Part shown: positions 10,097 through 18,137 of the stretch, in pieces | Layout: every line of letters starts with the position of its first letter | How positions within the stretch are numbered: position 1 is the first letter of the stretch | Source of the DNA: Insulibacter thermoxylanivorax | Lineage (GTDB): Bacteria > Bacillota > Bacilli > Paenibacillales > DA-C8 | Assembly (NCBI RefSeq): GCF_015472005.1 | Contig: NZ_BMAQ01000002.1 | Location: 1 to 64,000 of the forward strand | Direction of reading: 5' to 3' | DNA length: 64,000 bases | Made by a program: the position numbers and the translations under genes | Notes under the pieces: generated by a model | Database searches by the model: none | Told to the model about the DNA's origin: nothing | The model's input: only the letters and a program-made list of their open reading frames with translations

Positions 10097-11603
10097 AACG
10101 GTCATTACCAACCCGATTATCTGGGCCGATGTGCCGGATGTCAGCGTGATCCGCGTCGGCACCGTATACTACATGGTCAGCACCAGCATGCATTCGATGC
10201 CGGGCTGCCCCATCATGCGCTCGGTGAATCTGAAGGATTGGGAGATTGTGAATTATGTCTTCGATATCCTGGAGGACAATGATGCCCACAACCTCCTGGA
10301 CGGTAAAGGCATCTACGGGAAAGGTTCGTGGGCAGCCAACCTCCGGTATCATGAGGGAACCTTCTATGTGTGCTTCTCGTGCAATGATATGAACCGATTC
10401 TATATCTATACCACGAAGGATATCGAAAACGGTCCATGGGAACGCCATGTTGTGGGTGAGCTGTTCCATGATCCGAGCTTGTTGTTCGATGATGACGGCG
10501 TCTATGTGTTCTATGGCAACGGCGACATCAGGATCAGGGAGCTGACTTCCGACGGCACCCGCCTGAAGCCGGGCGGGATCGACCAGCTCGTCCTGGAAAC
10601 GCCCCGCGAAGGCATCGGCCTAAGATGCGAGGGATGCCACGCATACAAGATCAACGGCTATTACTACCTCATCTTCATCGAGTGGCCAAGGACGGGCAAC
10701 GCCCGGCGCAGAGTCGTCGGTTACCGCTCTAAGCATCTCTTGGGCCCCTACGAACGCAAGATTCTGCTCGATGATGATATGGGATATCGCAACCAGGGCA
10801 TCGCTCAGGGCGGGCTTGTGGATACGCCTTCAGGGGATTGGTATGCGGTATTGTTCCAAGATCACGGCGCCGTGGGCCGCATCCCCTATGTTGTGCCGGT
10901 GACTTGGGAGGAGGATTGGCCGCTCATCGGCATCAATGGCAAGGTGCCGGTGTCCTTCGAGATCGATCTGCCGGAGGCGGAGCCGGGACCGCTGGTGATC
11001 AGCGATGACTTCGACTACGACGAAAACACACTGGCTCTGCAGTGGCAATGGAATCACAACCCGGATCACCGCCTTTGGTCCGTGACGGAACGGCCGGGCT
11101 GGCTGCGTCTTCGCACCGGCCGGCCGGTGCGGAATATCGAGCAGGCGCGCAATACCTTAACACAGCGTACGGAAGGACCGGCGTGCCGTGCGGAAGTGAA
11201 GCTCGATACTTCGCATATGACTCCGGGGGATTATGCCGGGCTTACGGCCTTGCAGCATTATTATGGAACCGTAGGCATTCAGTTGGATGAGCACGGGGAG
11301 CGTTATGCGGTGATGTGCGTCCGCGGGGAAGACGGAGAGCAGCAAGCCGTGGAGCGCATCCGCTGTGAGCAGAAGGTCGTTTGGCTGAAGATTGCGTTTG
11401 ATTTTCGTGAGGACAGGGATACGGCGGACTTTTACTATTCTACAGATGGTCATACATGGCGCAGGATCGGAGACACCTTGCAGCTCAGGTATACGCTGCA
11501 TCATTTCATGGGCTGCCGCATCGGTTTGTTCCATTATGCTACGGTGCAAGCGGGCGGGTACGCGGATTTTGATTATTTTAGGTACGAGCGGGATTCTGAA
11601 TAA
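10089..11603 (+). CDS. GH43 family beta-xylosidase / arabinofuranosidase, cytoplasmic
   Basis: A 504-residue glycoside hydrolase without signal peptide, expected to trim imported xylo- or arabino-oligosaccharides in the cytoplasm. The ATG at 10089 follows GGAGG by seven bases and overlaps the preceding stop by eight. The N-terminal five-bladed propeller (about 1-310) carries Asp in WADVPDVS, Asp in FHDPSLLFDDDG and Glu in EGCHAYKING. The C-terminal concanavalin-like domain (about 320-504) contains LQWQWNHNPDH. The protein is clearly paralogous to the first catalytic plus concanavalin-like portions of the upstream giant enzyme, but lacks the inserted CBM. The usual DPS at the base Asp reads DVS here; the Asp itself is retained. 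Substrate specificity within GH43 cannot be fixed by eye. Confidence 0.9.
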   Translation: MNKTVITNPIIWADVPDVSVIRVGTVYYMVSTSMHSMPGCPIMRSVNLKDWEIVNYVFDILEDNDAHNLLDGKGIYGKGSWAANLRYHEGTFYVCFSCNDMNRFYIYTTKDIENGPWERHVVGELFHDPSLLFDDDGVYVFYGNGDIRIRELTSDGTRLKPGGIDQLVLETPREGIGLRCEGCHAYKINGYYYLIFIEWPRTGNARRRVVGYRSKHLLGPYERKILLDDDMGYRNQGIAQGGLVDTPSGDWYAVLFQDHGAVGRIPYVVPVTWEEDWPLIGINGKVPVSFEIDLPEAEPGPLVISDDFDYDENTLALQWQWNHNPDHRLWSVTERPGWLRLRTGRPVRNIEQARNTLTQRTEGPACRAEVKLDTSHMTPGDYAGLTALQHYYGTVGIQLDEHGERYAVMCVRGEDGEQQAVERIRCEQKVVWLKIAFDFREDRDTADFYYSTDGHTWRRIGDTLQLRYTLHHFMGCRIGLFHYATVQAGGYADFDYFRYERDSE

Positions 11604-11650
11604 CATAAATCGGGCAGGTGCTGTGAACGAAGCACCTGCCCGATTGTTAT
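11601..11650. terminator. Bidirectional terminator between convergent genes
   Basis: A perfect 14-bp inverted repeat (11609-11622 with 11631-11644, eight-base loop) begins six bases after the GH43 stop and ends a few bases before the stop of the minus-strand AraC gene. A-rich and T-rich flanks let it act in both directions, although the T tracts are short and interrupted. Confidence 0.85.
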
Positions 11651-11651
11651 G

Positions 11652-12392
11652 TTAAGCCGTATCTTTCATTTTCTTGCGGTATTCATTGGCGCTTACGCCG
11701 GTGTATTCTTTGAATTTCTTATAGAACCAGTCCACTTCCGAATAGCCGACGCGGTGTGCGATTTCATAGATTTTGAGATCGGATTCGATGAGCAGACGCT
11801 TCGCTTTCTCCATGCGCTGCTGCAGCAGATATTCATTGAAAGACATCTTCTCATGCCGTTTGAACTTCTGACCGAGATAAGCGCAGTTAAAATGCAGCTC
11901 GTCGGAGATCTTCTTGAGCGTGATGTTCTGATGCAGCTGCTCTTGTACATAGCGCTTGATCATCTCAATAGTTGTACAGGCAGAAGAGGTGGACGGCTGC
12001 CCGGCAGCCTTCTCCTGCCGGCGTATGCTCGAGCGCAGATTTACAAGACAAACCTCCAGATCCTGTGCATCATAAGGATCAGGCAAATAATCGCTGACTT
12101 TCAGCATGATCGCTTTGTGCACGATGTTCATTTGCTTGCTGCCGCCGATAAGCAGGATCGAGGCGGTGCTGTGTTTCCTGATCTGTTCGCAGAGCCTCAT
12201 GCTGAATGACGGAAGAGCTCGCAGGCTGATGATCACCAAATCAAAGGATTCCTTGTCAATCGCGTGCAGAACCTCCTCGAACGTCTGAGGTTCAGGCGCT
12301 TGTATCTCGTAGCCGAGGCGGTACCAATCCAGTTGCTCAAGGAGTCGTTTCCTTGATTGCGAATCCGGATCGACAAGCAGCGTATTGATCAT
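11652..12392 (-). CDS. AraC-type response regulator with degenerate receiver domain
   Basis: A 246-residue transcription regulator. I start it at the ATG at 12392, preceded by GTGAGGG ten bases upstream; an extension to 12488 would use a TTG without a ribosome binding site and would run through a cre-like site. Residues 1-115 follow the receiver fold (MINTLLVDPDSQSR), but the phospho-acceptor position in LVIISLRALP is Ser instead of Asp, and the region of the conserved Lys reads SDYLPDPY. It therefore cannot work as an ordinary phosphorylated receiver. Residues about 145-246 form the AraC double helix-turn-helix (ITLKKISDELHFNCAYLGQK, IYEIAHRVGYSEVDWFYKKF). No kinase is adjacent. It is divergent from the large import cluster at 12,779 and probably controls it, perhaps by binding a small ligand or partner instead of by phosphorylation. 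Confidence 0.85.
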   Translation of the reverse strand: MINTLLVDPDSQSRKRLLEQLDWYRLGYEIQAPEPQTFEEVLHAIDKESFDLVIISLRALPSFSMRLCEQIRKHSTASILLIGGSKQMNIVHKAIMLKVSDYLPDPYDAQDLEVCLVNLRSSIRRQEKAAGQPSTSSACTTIEMIKRYVQEQLHQNITLKKISDELHFNCAYLGQKFKRHEKMSFNEYLLQQRMEKAKRLLIESDLKIYEIAHRVGYSEVDWFYKKFKEYTGVSANEYRKKMKDTA

Positions 12393-12463
12393 GGAGTGCT
12401 GGCCCTCACTTTCGTAAGTTGTTTCATCATACGAAGCGTGGTTTACCTTCTTATCATCCATTA

Positions 12464-12477
12464 TGTAAGCGTTGTCT
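12464..12477 (+). promoter_or_regulatory. Candidate cre site before the AraC-type regulator gene
   Basis: TGTAAGCGTTGTCT matches TGWAANCGNTNWCA at 13 of 14 positions. It lies 72 bases upstream of the chosen regulator start, consistent with glucose repression of the regulator and, through it, of the import cluster. Confidence 0.45.
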
Positions 12478-12626
12478 TTTCTTCGCAATGTGCATCTTTT
12501 TAGAGTTGTAACATTTGTTTACTATTTGCTCACAGAGGCGAAGGCACTGGAAGAAACAAGTTGGAGGAAGGCGGAAATCCCTTGTTTCTTTAGGGATTGT
12601 GCAATTTTTTAGATTCCTCACATCCC

Positions 12627-12655
12627 TTGACATTTGACCCCTCTGATTATATGAC
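12627..12655 (+). promoter_or_regulatory. Sigma-A-like promoter for the import cluster
   Basis: A perfect TTGACA (12627-12632) is followed after 17 bases by TATGAC (12650-12655). Transcription would start near 12662, leaving a leader of about 117 bases that contains the cre-like site at 12720. Confidence 0.5.
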
Positions 12656-12719
12656 ATTAACCCCCAACTATACTTTCTAAGGTGAAACTATGCACTGAAT
12701 CAGGTTGTTCGATTTCGAA

Positions 12720-12733
12720 TGTAAACGCTATAC
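12720..12733 (+). promoter_or_regulatory. Candidate cre site in the leader of the import cluster
   Basis: TGTAAACGCTATAC matches the CcpA consensus at 12 of 14 positions. It lies downstream of the predicted start, a position suited to a roadblock by CcpA. Motif evidence only. Confidence 0.35.
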
Positions 12734-12778
12734 TCGCCTTAAAATCAAGGAAAATTAATCATTGGCAGGGGGATTGTT

Positions 12779-14170
12779 ATGCGGAAAATCTGGATGTTTC
12801 TAATTGTGTTCATGTTATCCATCACATTGGCTGCTTGCGGCGGAGGGAGCATGGATGATGCTGCGGCACCGGATTCGGTGAACAGCGCAAATGATACCGC
12901 AGCTGATGCCGACAACGAAGCAGCGAATGAAAATGAAGAAGCAGAGGAGCCGGCATCCGGGAATCCAAACGCATCGCCGGAGATGGATTTCGATCTCGGC
13001 GGACGCACGCTGACCTTCGTCTCATGGTGGGATATGACGATTCAAGAAGATAACCCGGACAATATTCAGAAGAAGGCCAACCTTGAAGCCCTGATGGCGA
13101 AGCACAACTTCAAAGTAGATTACGTTGTGATCGATTTTAACGAATATCAAGACAAAGTCGTTGCTTCGATCATGGCCGGCGAGCCGCTGGGCGATTATGT
13201 GCGCATGGGGAAACGCTATATGATCCCGTCCCTGGTGAAGCAGGATTTGTTCTGGCCGGTGGATGAGTGGACGAAGAACGACAATGTTTTCAACCAGAAA
13301 GTCACCAATGAATATTCGGTCTATAACGGCAGAGGTTATGGATTTAACGATCAGCCGAACTTGATCACAGGGATCTTCTATAACCGGACCTTGATGAATG
13401 AACTTGGAATAAAACCGCTTCAGGAATACGTGGACGAGGACAACTGGAACTGGGAGACGTTCATTCAAGTCGCGAAGGATGCGAACCGTGATACGGATAA
13501 CGACGGTCAGATCGACGTTTGGGGCCTGGCCAAATCCGATGTGTTAGACATGGCTCTTGCGGCGAACGAGACGGACCTAGTCGCTGGAGATAAGCAGAAC
13601 CTGGAGGATCCGAAGACGATCGAAGTGCTTAACTTTGTGTCCCGGATCGCCACGGAACAAGTGGCAAGACCTTCCGAAGGCGGAGATTGGACAGAACCGC
13701 GAGCATTCTTCGTACAGGGCAATGTCCTGATGTATCCGGGCGCGATGTATGAGATCGGCGGTTTAGTGCAAGACATGGCAGAATACGATATCGGCTTCCT
13801 GCCCTTCCCGAAGGGACCGAGCGCAAGCACGTATCATGCGGTTGAACCGGACGTACAATTCCTGACGATTCCGAAGACCGTGGATAAACCGAGGGAACTG
13901 CTCTATATCTACGAGAAGATCCATGATATCGAATCGATCTATGAATATCCGGACCAAGCGACTTTGGAAAGCCACTTCACGGACGAGAACGATATTATGA
14001 ACGCCCGCATGGTCGGCGAGAACATGCGAGTGATCGACCGTCAAGCTTATCCATCACTGCCGTACTGGGACTTCTTGGGCGAATTGCAAAGCGGTGTATC
14101 GATATCGACGTTGATCGAGAAGTATAAGGCTCCGTTCCAAGCGGCGATCGATGAAGTGTGGCAGAACTAA
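12779..14170 (+). CDS. Extracellular solute-binding lipoprotein (family 1)
   Basis: A 463-residue sugar-binding lipoprotein with a clear signal and lipobox (ITLAAC, Cys near residue 20), preceded by a strong ribosome binding site (GCAGGGGGATTGTT before the ATG). After an acidic, Ala/Asn/Glu-rich linker of about 45 residues, which holds the domain off the membrane, comes a family-1 periplasmic-binding fold (about 65-463). It is the first gene of the import cluster and probably the main oligosaccharide receptor for one of the two downstream permease pairs. Two binding proteins in one cluster is unusual and may reflect two ligand sizes. The next gene begins after a strong hairpin, which could make this the most abundant product of the operon. 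Confidence 0.9.
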   Translation: MRKIWMFLIVFMLSITLAACGGGSMDDAAAPDSVNSANDTAADADNEAANENEEAEEPASGNPNASPEMDFDLGGRTLTFVSWWDMTIQEDNPDNIQKKANLEALMAKHNFKVDYVVIDFNEYQDKVVASIMAGEPLGDYVRMGKRYMIPSLVKQDLFWPVDEWTKNDNVFNQKVTNEYSVYNGRGYGFNDQPNLITGIFYNRTLMNELGIKPLQEYVDEDNWNWETFIQVAKDANRDTDNDGQIDVWGLAKSDVLDMALAANETDLVAGDKQNLEDPKTIEVLNFVSRIATEQVARPSEGGDWTEPRAFFVQGNVLMYPGAMYEIGGLVQDMAEYDIGFLPFPKGPSASTYHAVEPDVQFLTIPKTVDKPRELLYIYEKIHDIESIYEYPDQATLESHFTDENDIMNARMVGENMRVIDRQAYPSLPYWDFLGELQSGVSISTLIEKYKAPFQAAIDEVWQN

Positions 14171-14191
14171 AGCTTGAATAAAGCAGCGAAT

Positions 14192-14233
14192 AGTCCCCAT
14201 GGGGAATCCCCGGCTGATTCTCTCATGGGGACT
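14192..14233 (+). other. Intercistronic hairpin after the binding-protein gene
   Basis: AGTCCCCATG (14192-14201) and CATGGGGACT (14224-14233) are perfect inverted repeats with a 22-base loop that itself contains GGGGAATCCCC. There is no T-run. Such stems commonly protect the upstream message or cause partial attenuation, so that a binding protein exceeds the permeases. It lies before the GTG chosen as start of the next gene. Confidence 0.5.
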
Positions 14234-14263
14234 GTTCACACCGGAGTGAAGGAGGGCGGAATT

Positions 14264-17158
14264 GTGGGTGCTCGTCGCATAAGGAAATTTGGAATCTGGG
14301 CTCTCGTGATCGTGTTGATCATCGTGATGTTGAACATCATCCCGTCCGATCGTCCGCATCAGCTGCCGCTGACGGTGAAGGCGGATTTTACTCCGATCGT
14401 CGAGACGGTGGATGAAAACAGCTATTCCCTGTACTTGGAGAAACATGCCGATGCGAACCGCCCGAACCGCACGATTCGCATCGAGGGCGAGGACTATATC
14501 GAAGCTGACGGCGGTGAATTCATCACCGTTGAAGGCTATATGGGATTGGACGGTACAGCCGTGCTCACGCCGGAGATTGGATCGATCAGCTGGCGGGTTC
14601 CGATCGAGGAAGCGGGCTTGTATCAGATTCGCATCCATTACTTCCCAATGGAGGGCAAAAGCGCCGCCATCGAAAGGGAACTCCGAATCAACAGCGAGAT
14701 TCCCTTCACCGGGGCGGAGATCCTGTTGTTCGACCGCGTATGGGATAACCGCGATCCAGAGATCAAGCGCGATGACCGCGGCAATGATCTCAGACCGCGG
14801 CAGGTGGAGAATCCTCGCTGGATGCTGGCTTCCTTTAAAGACAGTGATCATTATATAGAGGAGCCGTATTATTTTTATTTCGATAAAGGCGAGCAGATCA
14901 TCACGCTTGTCTCGCTGCGTGAACCGATGGCGATCGATTATATCGAGCTGTACCAAGAGGAGGCGGTTCCTTCCTATCAGGAAGTCAAGGCCATGTATGA
15001 AGCACAGGGCCTAAAGCCGGTGCAGAACCAATTCATCAAGGTGCAGGGAGAAGCGGCCATAGCCAAATCTTCACCTACCCTGTATCCGATCTCGGACCGC
15101 TCGAGCCCGTCGGTAGAGCCGTACCATGTATCCAAGATTCGCATGAATGCCATCGGCGGTCAGAACTGGCGGCTGCCCGGGCAATGGATCGAATGGGAGA
15201 TCGAGGTGCCGGAGGACGGGCTGTATCAGATCGCTCTTAAGCGGAAACAGGACCAGCTGCGCGGTGTCTACGCAACGCGCAGTCTCATGATTGACGGCAA
15301 GCACCCCTTTGAGGAGATGAAGCGCATCCGTTTCAACTACAACGCGAAGTGGCAGATGGATGTGCTCGGCGGGGATGAGCCGTATCTGTTTTACCTGACC
15401 AAAGGGAAGCACCGCATTCGAATGACGGTAACTCTGGGGGAGCTGGCTCCGCTCCTGCAGACGATCGAATCCAGTGTTCTGGAACTGAATGCGATGTATC
15501 GCAAGATCTTGATGATCACTTCGAACAACCCGGATCCCTTCCGCGATTATCAGCTGGAGAAACGGATTCCGGAGATGACGGAAGTGTTCGAACGGCAGGC
15601 GGAAATCATCGAATCCGTGGCCGATTATCTCAAGGAGATGACCGGTGAACAGAGCGATAAGGTCGCACCGCTGATCAATATGGTCGTCCAGCTGAAGGAT
15701 ATGGCGGAGCGGCCGGAGACGGTGGCGCGTCGCCTGGATACTTACAAGATCAACGTGGGCGGTCTCGGTACATGGATTCTGACCGTACAAGAGCAGCCGC
15801 TTACGATCGACTATCTCGTCGTGTACTCGCCGGATCAGGAGCTGCCCCGTGCGGAATCCACGTGGTTTGAGGATCTGAAGCATGAGGTGGGGGCGTTTTT
15901 TGCTTCCTATACGGAGGATTACACGAGCATCGGTAACGTTGAGCAGAAAGATCGCTCGATCGAAGTGTGGATTACGACAGGCCGCGACCAAGCGCAGGTG
16001 ATGAAAGGCCTCATCGACGATCTGTTCACGCCGGAGACCGGGATCTCGGTACAGCTGAAACTCGTACCGCCCAACATCCTGCTGCCTGCGACCTTGGCCG
16101 GTGAAGGACCGGATGTTGCGATGCAGATGGGCGAGGATGTACCTGTGAACTACGCGATGCGCGGTGCAGCATACGATTTGACGCAGTTCCCTGATTTTGA
16201 GGAAGTGGCGGAGCGTTTCCGGGAAAGCGCCTTGACGCCGTACCGCTATGACGGAGGGGTATATGCGCTGCCGGAACAACAGTCCTTCCCGATGCTGTTC
16301 TACCGCAAGGATATCTTGGAGGAGCTGAATCTATCTGTTCCTGAGACTTGGGATGATGTCTACGATATGATCTCCGTCTTGCATAAGCACCATATGGATT
16401 TCTATCTGCCGATCGACAACACGCTTAACAACGGCAACCTGGTGCCGAACGCGACCTTTGCGATGCTTCTGTATCAGAATGACGGGGCGTTCTATACGGA
16501 AGATCATAAGCGCAGTGCACTGGACTCGGAGATCGCCATCGAGATGTTCCGCAGATGGACCCAATTCTATACGAATTATAAGTTCCCCGTACAGGTGGAC
16601 TTCCCGAACCGCTTCCGGACCGGAGAGATTCCTATTGGCATCGCCGACTATACGACCTATAACCTGCTGACGGTGATGGCGCCGGAGATCAAAGGTTTGT
16701 GGGACTTTACGATTGTGCCCGGCACAAAGAAAGAAGACGGTACGATTCGTCATGACGTAGCCAGCACGACGACGGCGGTTCTGATCTTGGAGAAGGCCAA
16801 GGATAAGGAGGCCTCCTGGGAGTTCCTCAAATGGTGGACATCCAAGGACATCCAGATCCAATTCGGCCGCGAGATGGAGGCCCTGATGGGAGAAGCTGCG
16901 CGCTATCCGACGGCGAACATCGAGGCGCTGGAAGAGTTGCCGTGGCCCGTCGAGCATTACCGCAACCTGAACGAACAGTGGAAATGGGTGCGGGGAATCC
17001 CGCAGGTGCCGGGAGGATATTTTACAGGCCGTCACTTGGACAATGCCTTCCGCAAGGTGATCAATGCGGGTGAGAACTACCGCGAAGCACTGCTCGATTA
17101 TGTCATCTATATCAATGATGAGATCGCGATCAAGCGGAAGGAATTTAACTTACCGTAA
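14264..17158 (+). CDS. Large membrane-anchored solute-binding protein with N-terminal jelly-roll-like domains
   Basis: About 964 residues from the GTG at 14264 (GGAGG eight bases upstream; an upstream TTG at 14174 would translate through a strong hairpin). A single hydrophobic helix near residues 8-25 anchors it; there is no lipobox. Two regions (about 50-250 and 260-450) look like beta-sandwich carbohydrate-binding modules, with the recurring pattern EAGLYQIRIHY and EDGLYQIALKR. A helical stretch (about 450-540) and another small beta segment follow. Residues about 590-964 form a family-1 solute-binding fold (VWITTGRDQAQVMKGLIDDL, ALPEQQSFPMLFYRKDILEE). The fusion suggests capture of polymer chains near the transporter. 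It sits directly before the first permease pair. No function beyond sugar binding is proven by sequence. Confidence 0.85.
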   Translation: MGARRIRKFGIWALVIVLIIVMLNIIPSDRPHQLPLTVKADFTPIVETVDENSYSLYLEKHADANRPNRTIRIEGEDYIEADGGEFITVEGYMGLDGTAVLTPEIGSISWRVPIEEAGLYQIRIHYFPMEGKSAAIERELRINSEIPFTGAEILLFDRVWDNRDPEIKRDDRGNDLRPRQVENPRWMLASFKDSDHYIEEPYYFYFDKGEQIITLVSLREPMAIDYIELYQEEAVPSYQEVKAMYEAQGLKPVQNQFIKVQGEAAIAKSSPTLYPISDRSSPSVEPYHVSKIRMNAIGGQNWRLPGQWIEWEIEVPEDGLYQIALKRKQDQLRGVYATRSLMIDGKHPFEEMKRIRFNYNAKWQMDVLGGDEPYLFYLTKGKHRIRMTVTLGELAPLLQTIESSVLELNAMYRKILMITSNNPDPFRDYQLEKRIPEMTEVFERQAEIIESVADYLKEMTGEQSDKVAPLINMVVQLKDMAERPETVARRLDTYKINVGGLGTWILTVQEQPLTIDYLVVYSPDQELPRAESTWFEDLKHEVGAFFASYTEDYTSIGNVEQKDRSIEVWITTGRDQAQVMKGLIDDLFTPETGISVQLKLVPPNILLPATLAGEGPDVAMQMGEDVPVNYAMRGAAYDLTQFPDFEEVAERFRESALTPYRYDGGVYALPEQQSFPMLFYRKDILEELNLSVPETWDDVYDMISVLHKHHMDFYLPIDNTLNNGNLVPNATFAMLLYQNDGAFYTEDHKRSALDSEIAIEMFRRWTQFYTNYKFPVQVDFPNRFRTGEIPIGIADYTTYNLLTVMAPEIKGLWDFTIVPGTKKEDGTIRHDVASTTTAVLILEKAKDKEASWEFLKWWTSKDIQIQFGREMEALMGEAARYPTANIEALEELPWPVEHYRNLNEQWKWVRGIPQVPGGYFTGRHLDNAFRKVINAGENYREALLDYVIYINDEIAIKRKEFNLP

Positions 17159-17176
17159 GGGCAAGGGGTGGAACCA

Positions 17177-18136
17177 TTGCAAACTGACAGCGTGAAGCAG
17201 ACGATGGCGCTTCCGGCTCAACTGAAGAAGCCGTCGTCCAGGTGGGCGCAGCTGAAGAGAGAGTTGTATAGGAACAGGCACTACTATATTCTCATGAGCC
17301 CTTATATGATTCTGTTTTTCCTGTTCACGGTGATCCCGGTCGTCCTCTCTTTTCTCCTGAGTTTCTTCTATTTCAACATGTTGGAGTTTCCGAGGTTTAT
17401 CGGCTGGGATAATTACTCCCGTTTGTTCCTAAACGATGATGTCTTCCTGATCGCACTGAAGAACACGCTCCTGTTCGCCGTGATCACGGGACCGATCAGC
17501 TATATTGCTTGTTTCATCTTCGCATGGATTATCAATGAGCTGTCACCGAAGATCCGGGCCATCATGACGCTGGTCTTCTATGCCCCTTCGATCTCCGGCA
17601 ACGTGTTCTTCATCTGGCTCATCGTCTTCTCCGGAGATAGCTACGGGTATCTGAACGGATTCCTCATGCGGCTCGGCATCATCCTTGAGCCGATCCAATG
17701 GCTGCAGAATGAAGATTATGTGCTGACGATCGTGATTATCGTGCAGTTGTGGATGAGCCTCGGCACGAGTTTCCTGGCCTTTATCGCCGGTCTGCAGAAC
17801 ATCGATCAGACGCTGATCGAAGCAGGTTCGGTAGACGGCATTAAGAACCGCTGGCAGGAGCTGTGGTATATCACCCTGCCTTCGATGAGACCGCAGCTGA
17901 TGTTCGGTGCGGTGATGCAGATTACGCAGGCCTTCGCTGTGGCTGAAATCTCGATCGCCTTAGCAGGGTTCCCAAGCGTGAACTACGCAGCGCACACCGT
18001 GGTTACGCACCTGATCGACTACGGAACGATCCGCTTCGAGATGGGGTATGCATCCGCCATCGCAACGGTGCTGTTCCTGCTCATGGTCGGCACGAACAAA
18101 CTGACGCAGAAACTCTTGAGAAAAGTAGGTGAGTGA
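17177..18136 (+). CDS. Sugar ABC transporter permease (MalF/UgpA type), pair 1
   Basis: An integral membrane subunit of a carbohydrate importer with six predicted helices after a cytoplasmic N-terminus of about 35 residues. The ATPase-docking EAA motif is visible as EAGSVDGIKNRWQELWYITLP near residues 215-235. A TTG at 17177, with AAGGGG about eight bases upstream, fits better than the GTG at 17168, which touches the ribosome binding site. It overlaps or abuts the partner permease and follows the large binding protein by about 18 bases. The ATPase partner is not in this window; a shared MsmK/UgpC-like ATPase is assumed. Confidence 0.88.
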   Translation: MQTDSVKQTMALPAQLKKPSSRWAQLKRELYRNRHYYILMSPYMILFFLFTVIPVVLSFLLSFFYFNMLEFPRFIGWDNYSRLFLNDDVFLIALKNTLLFAVITGPISYIACFIFAWIINELSPKIRAIMTLVFYAPSISGNVFFIWLIVFSGDSYGYLNGFLMRLGIILEPIQWLQNEDYVLTIVIIVQLWMSLGTSFLAFIAGLQNIDQTLIEAGSVDGIKNRWQELWYITLPSMRPQLMFGAVMQITQAFAVAEISIALAGFPSVNYAAHTVVTHLIDYGTIRFEMGYASAIATVLFLLMVGTNKLTQKLLRKVGE

Positions 18137-18137
18137 T

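Larger units (their letters stand above)
12393..12778. other. Divergent control region between AraC regulator and import cluster
   Basis: The 386-base gap holds promoter and operator signals for both directions: a cre-like site at 12464-12477 before the regulator gene, a sigma-A-like promoter at 12627-12655 and a second cre-like site at 12720-12733 before the binding-protein gene. No small gene is convincing here. Confidence 0.5.
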
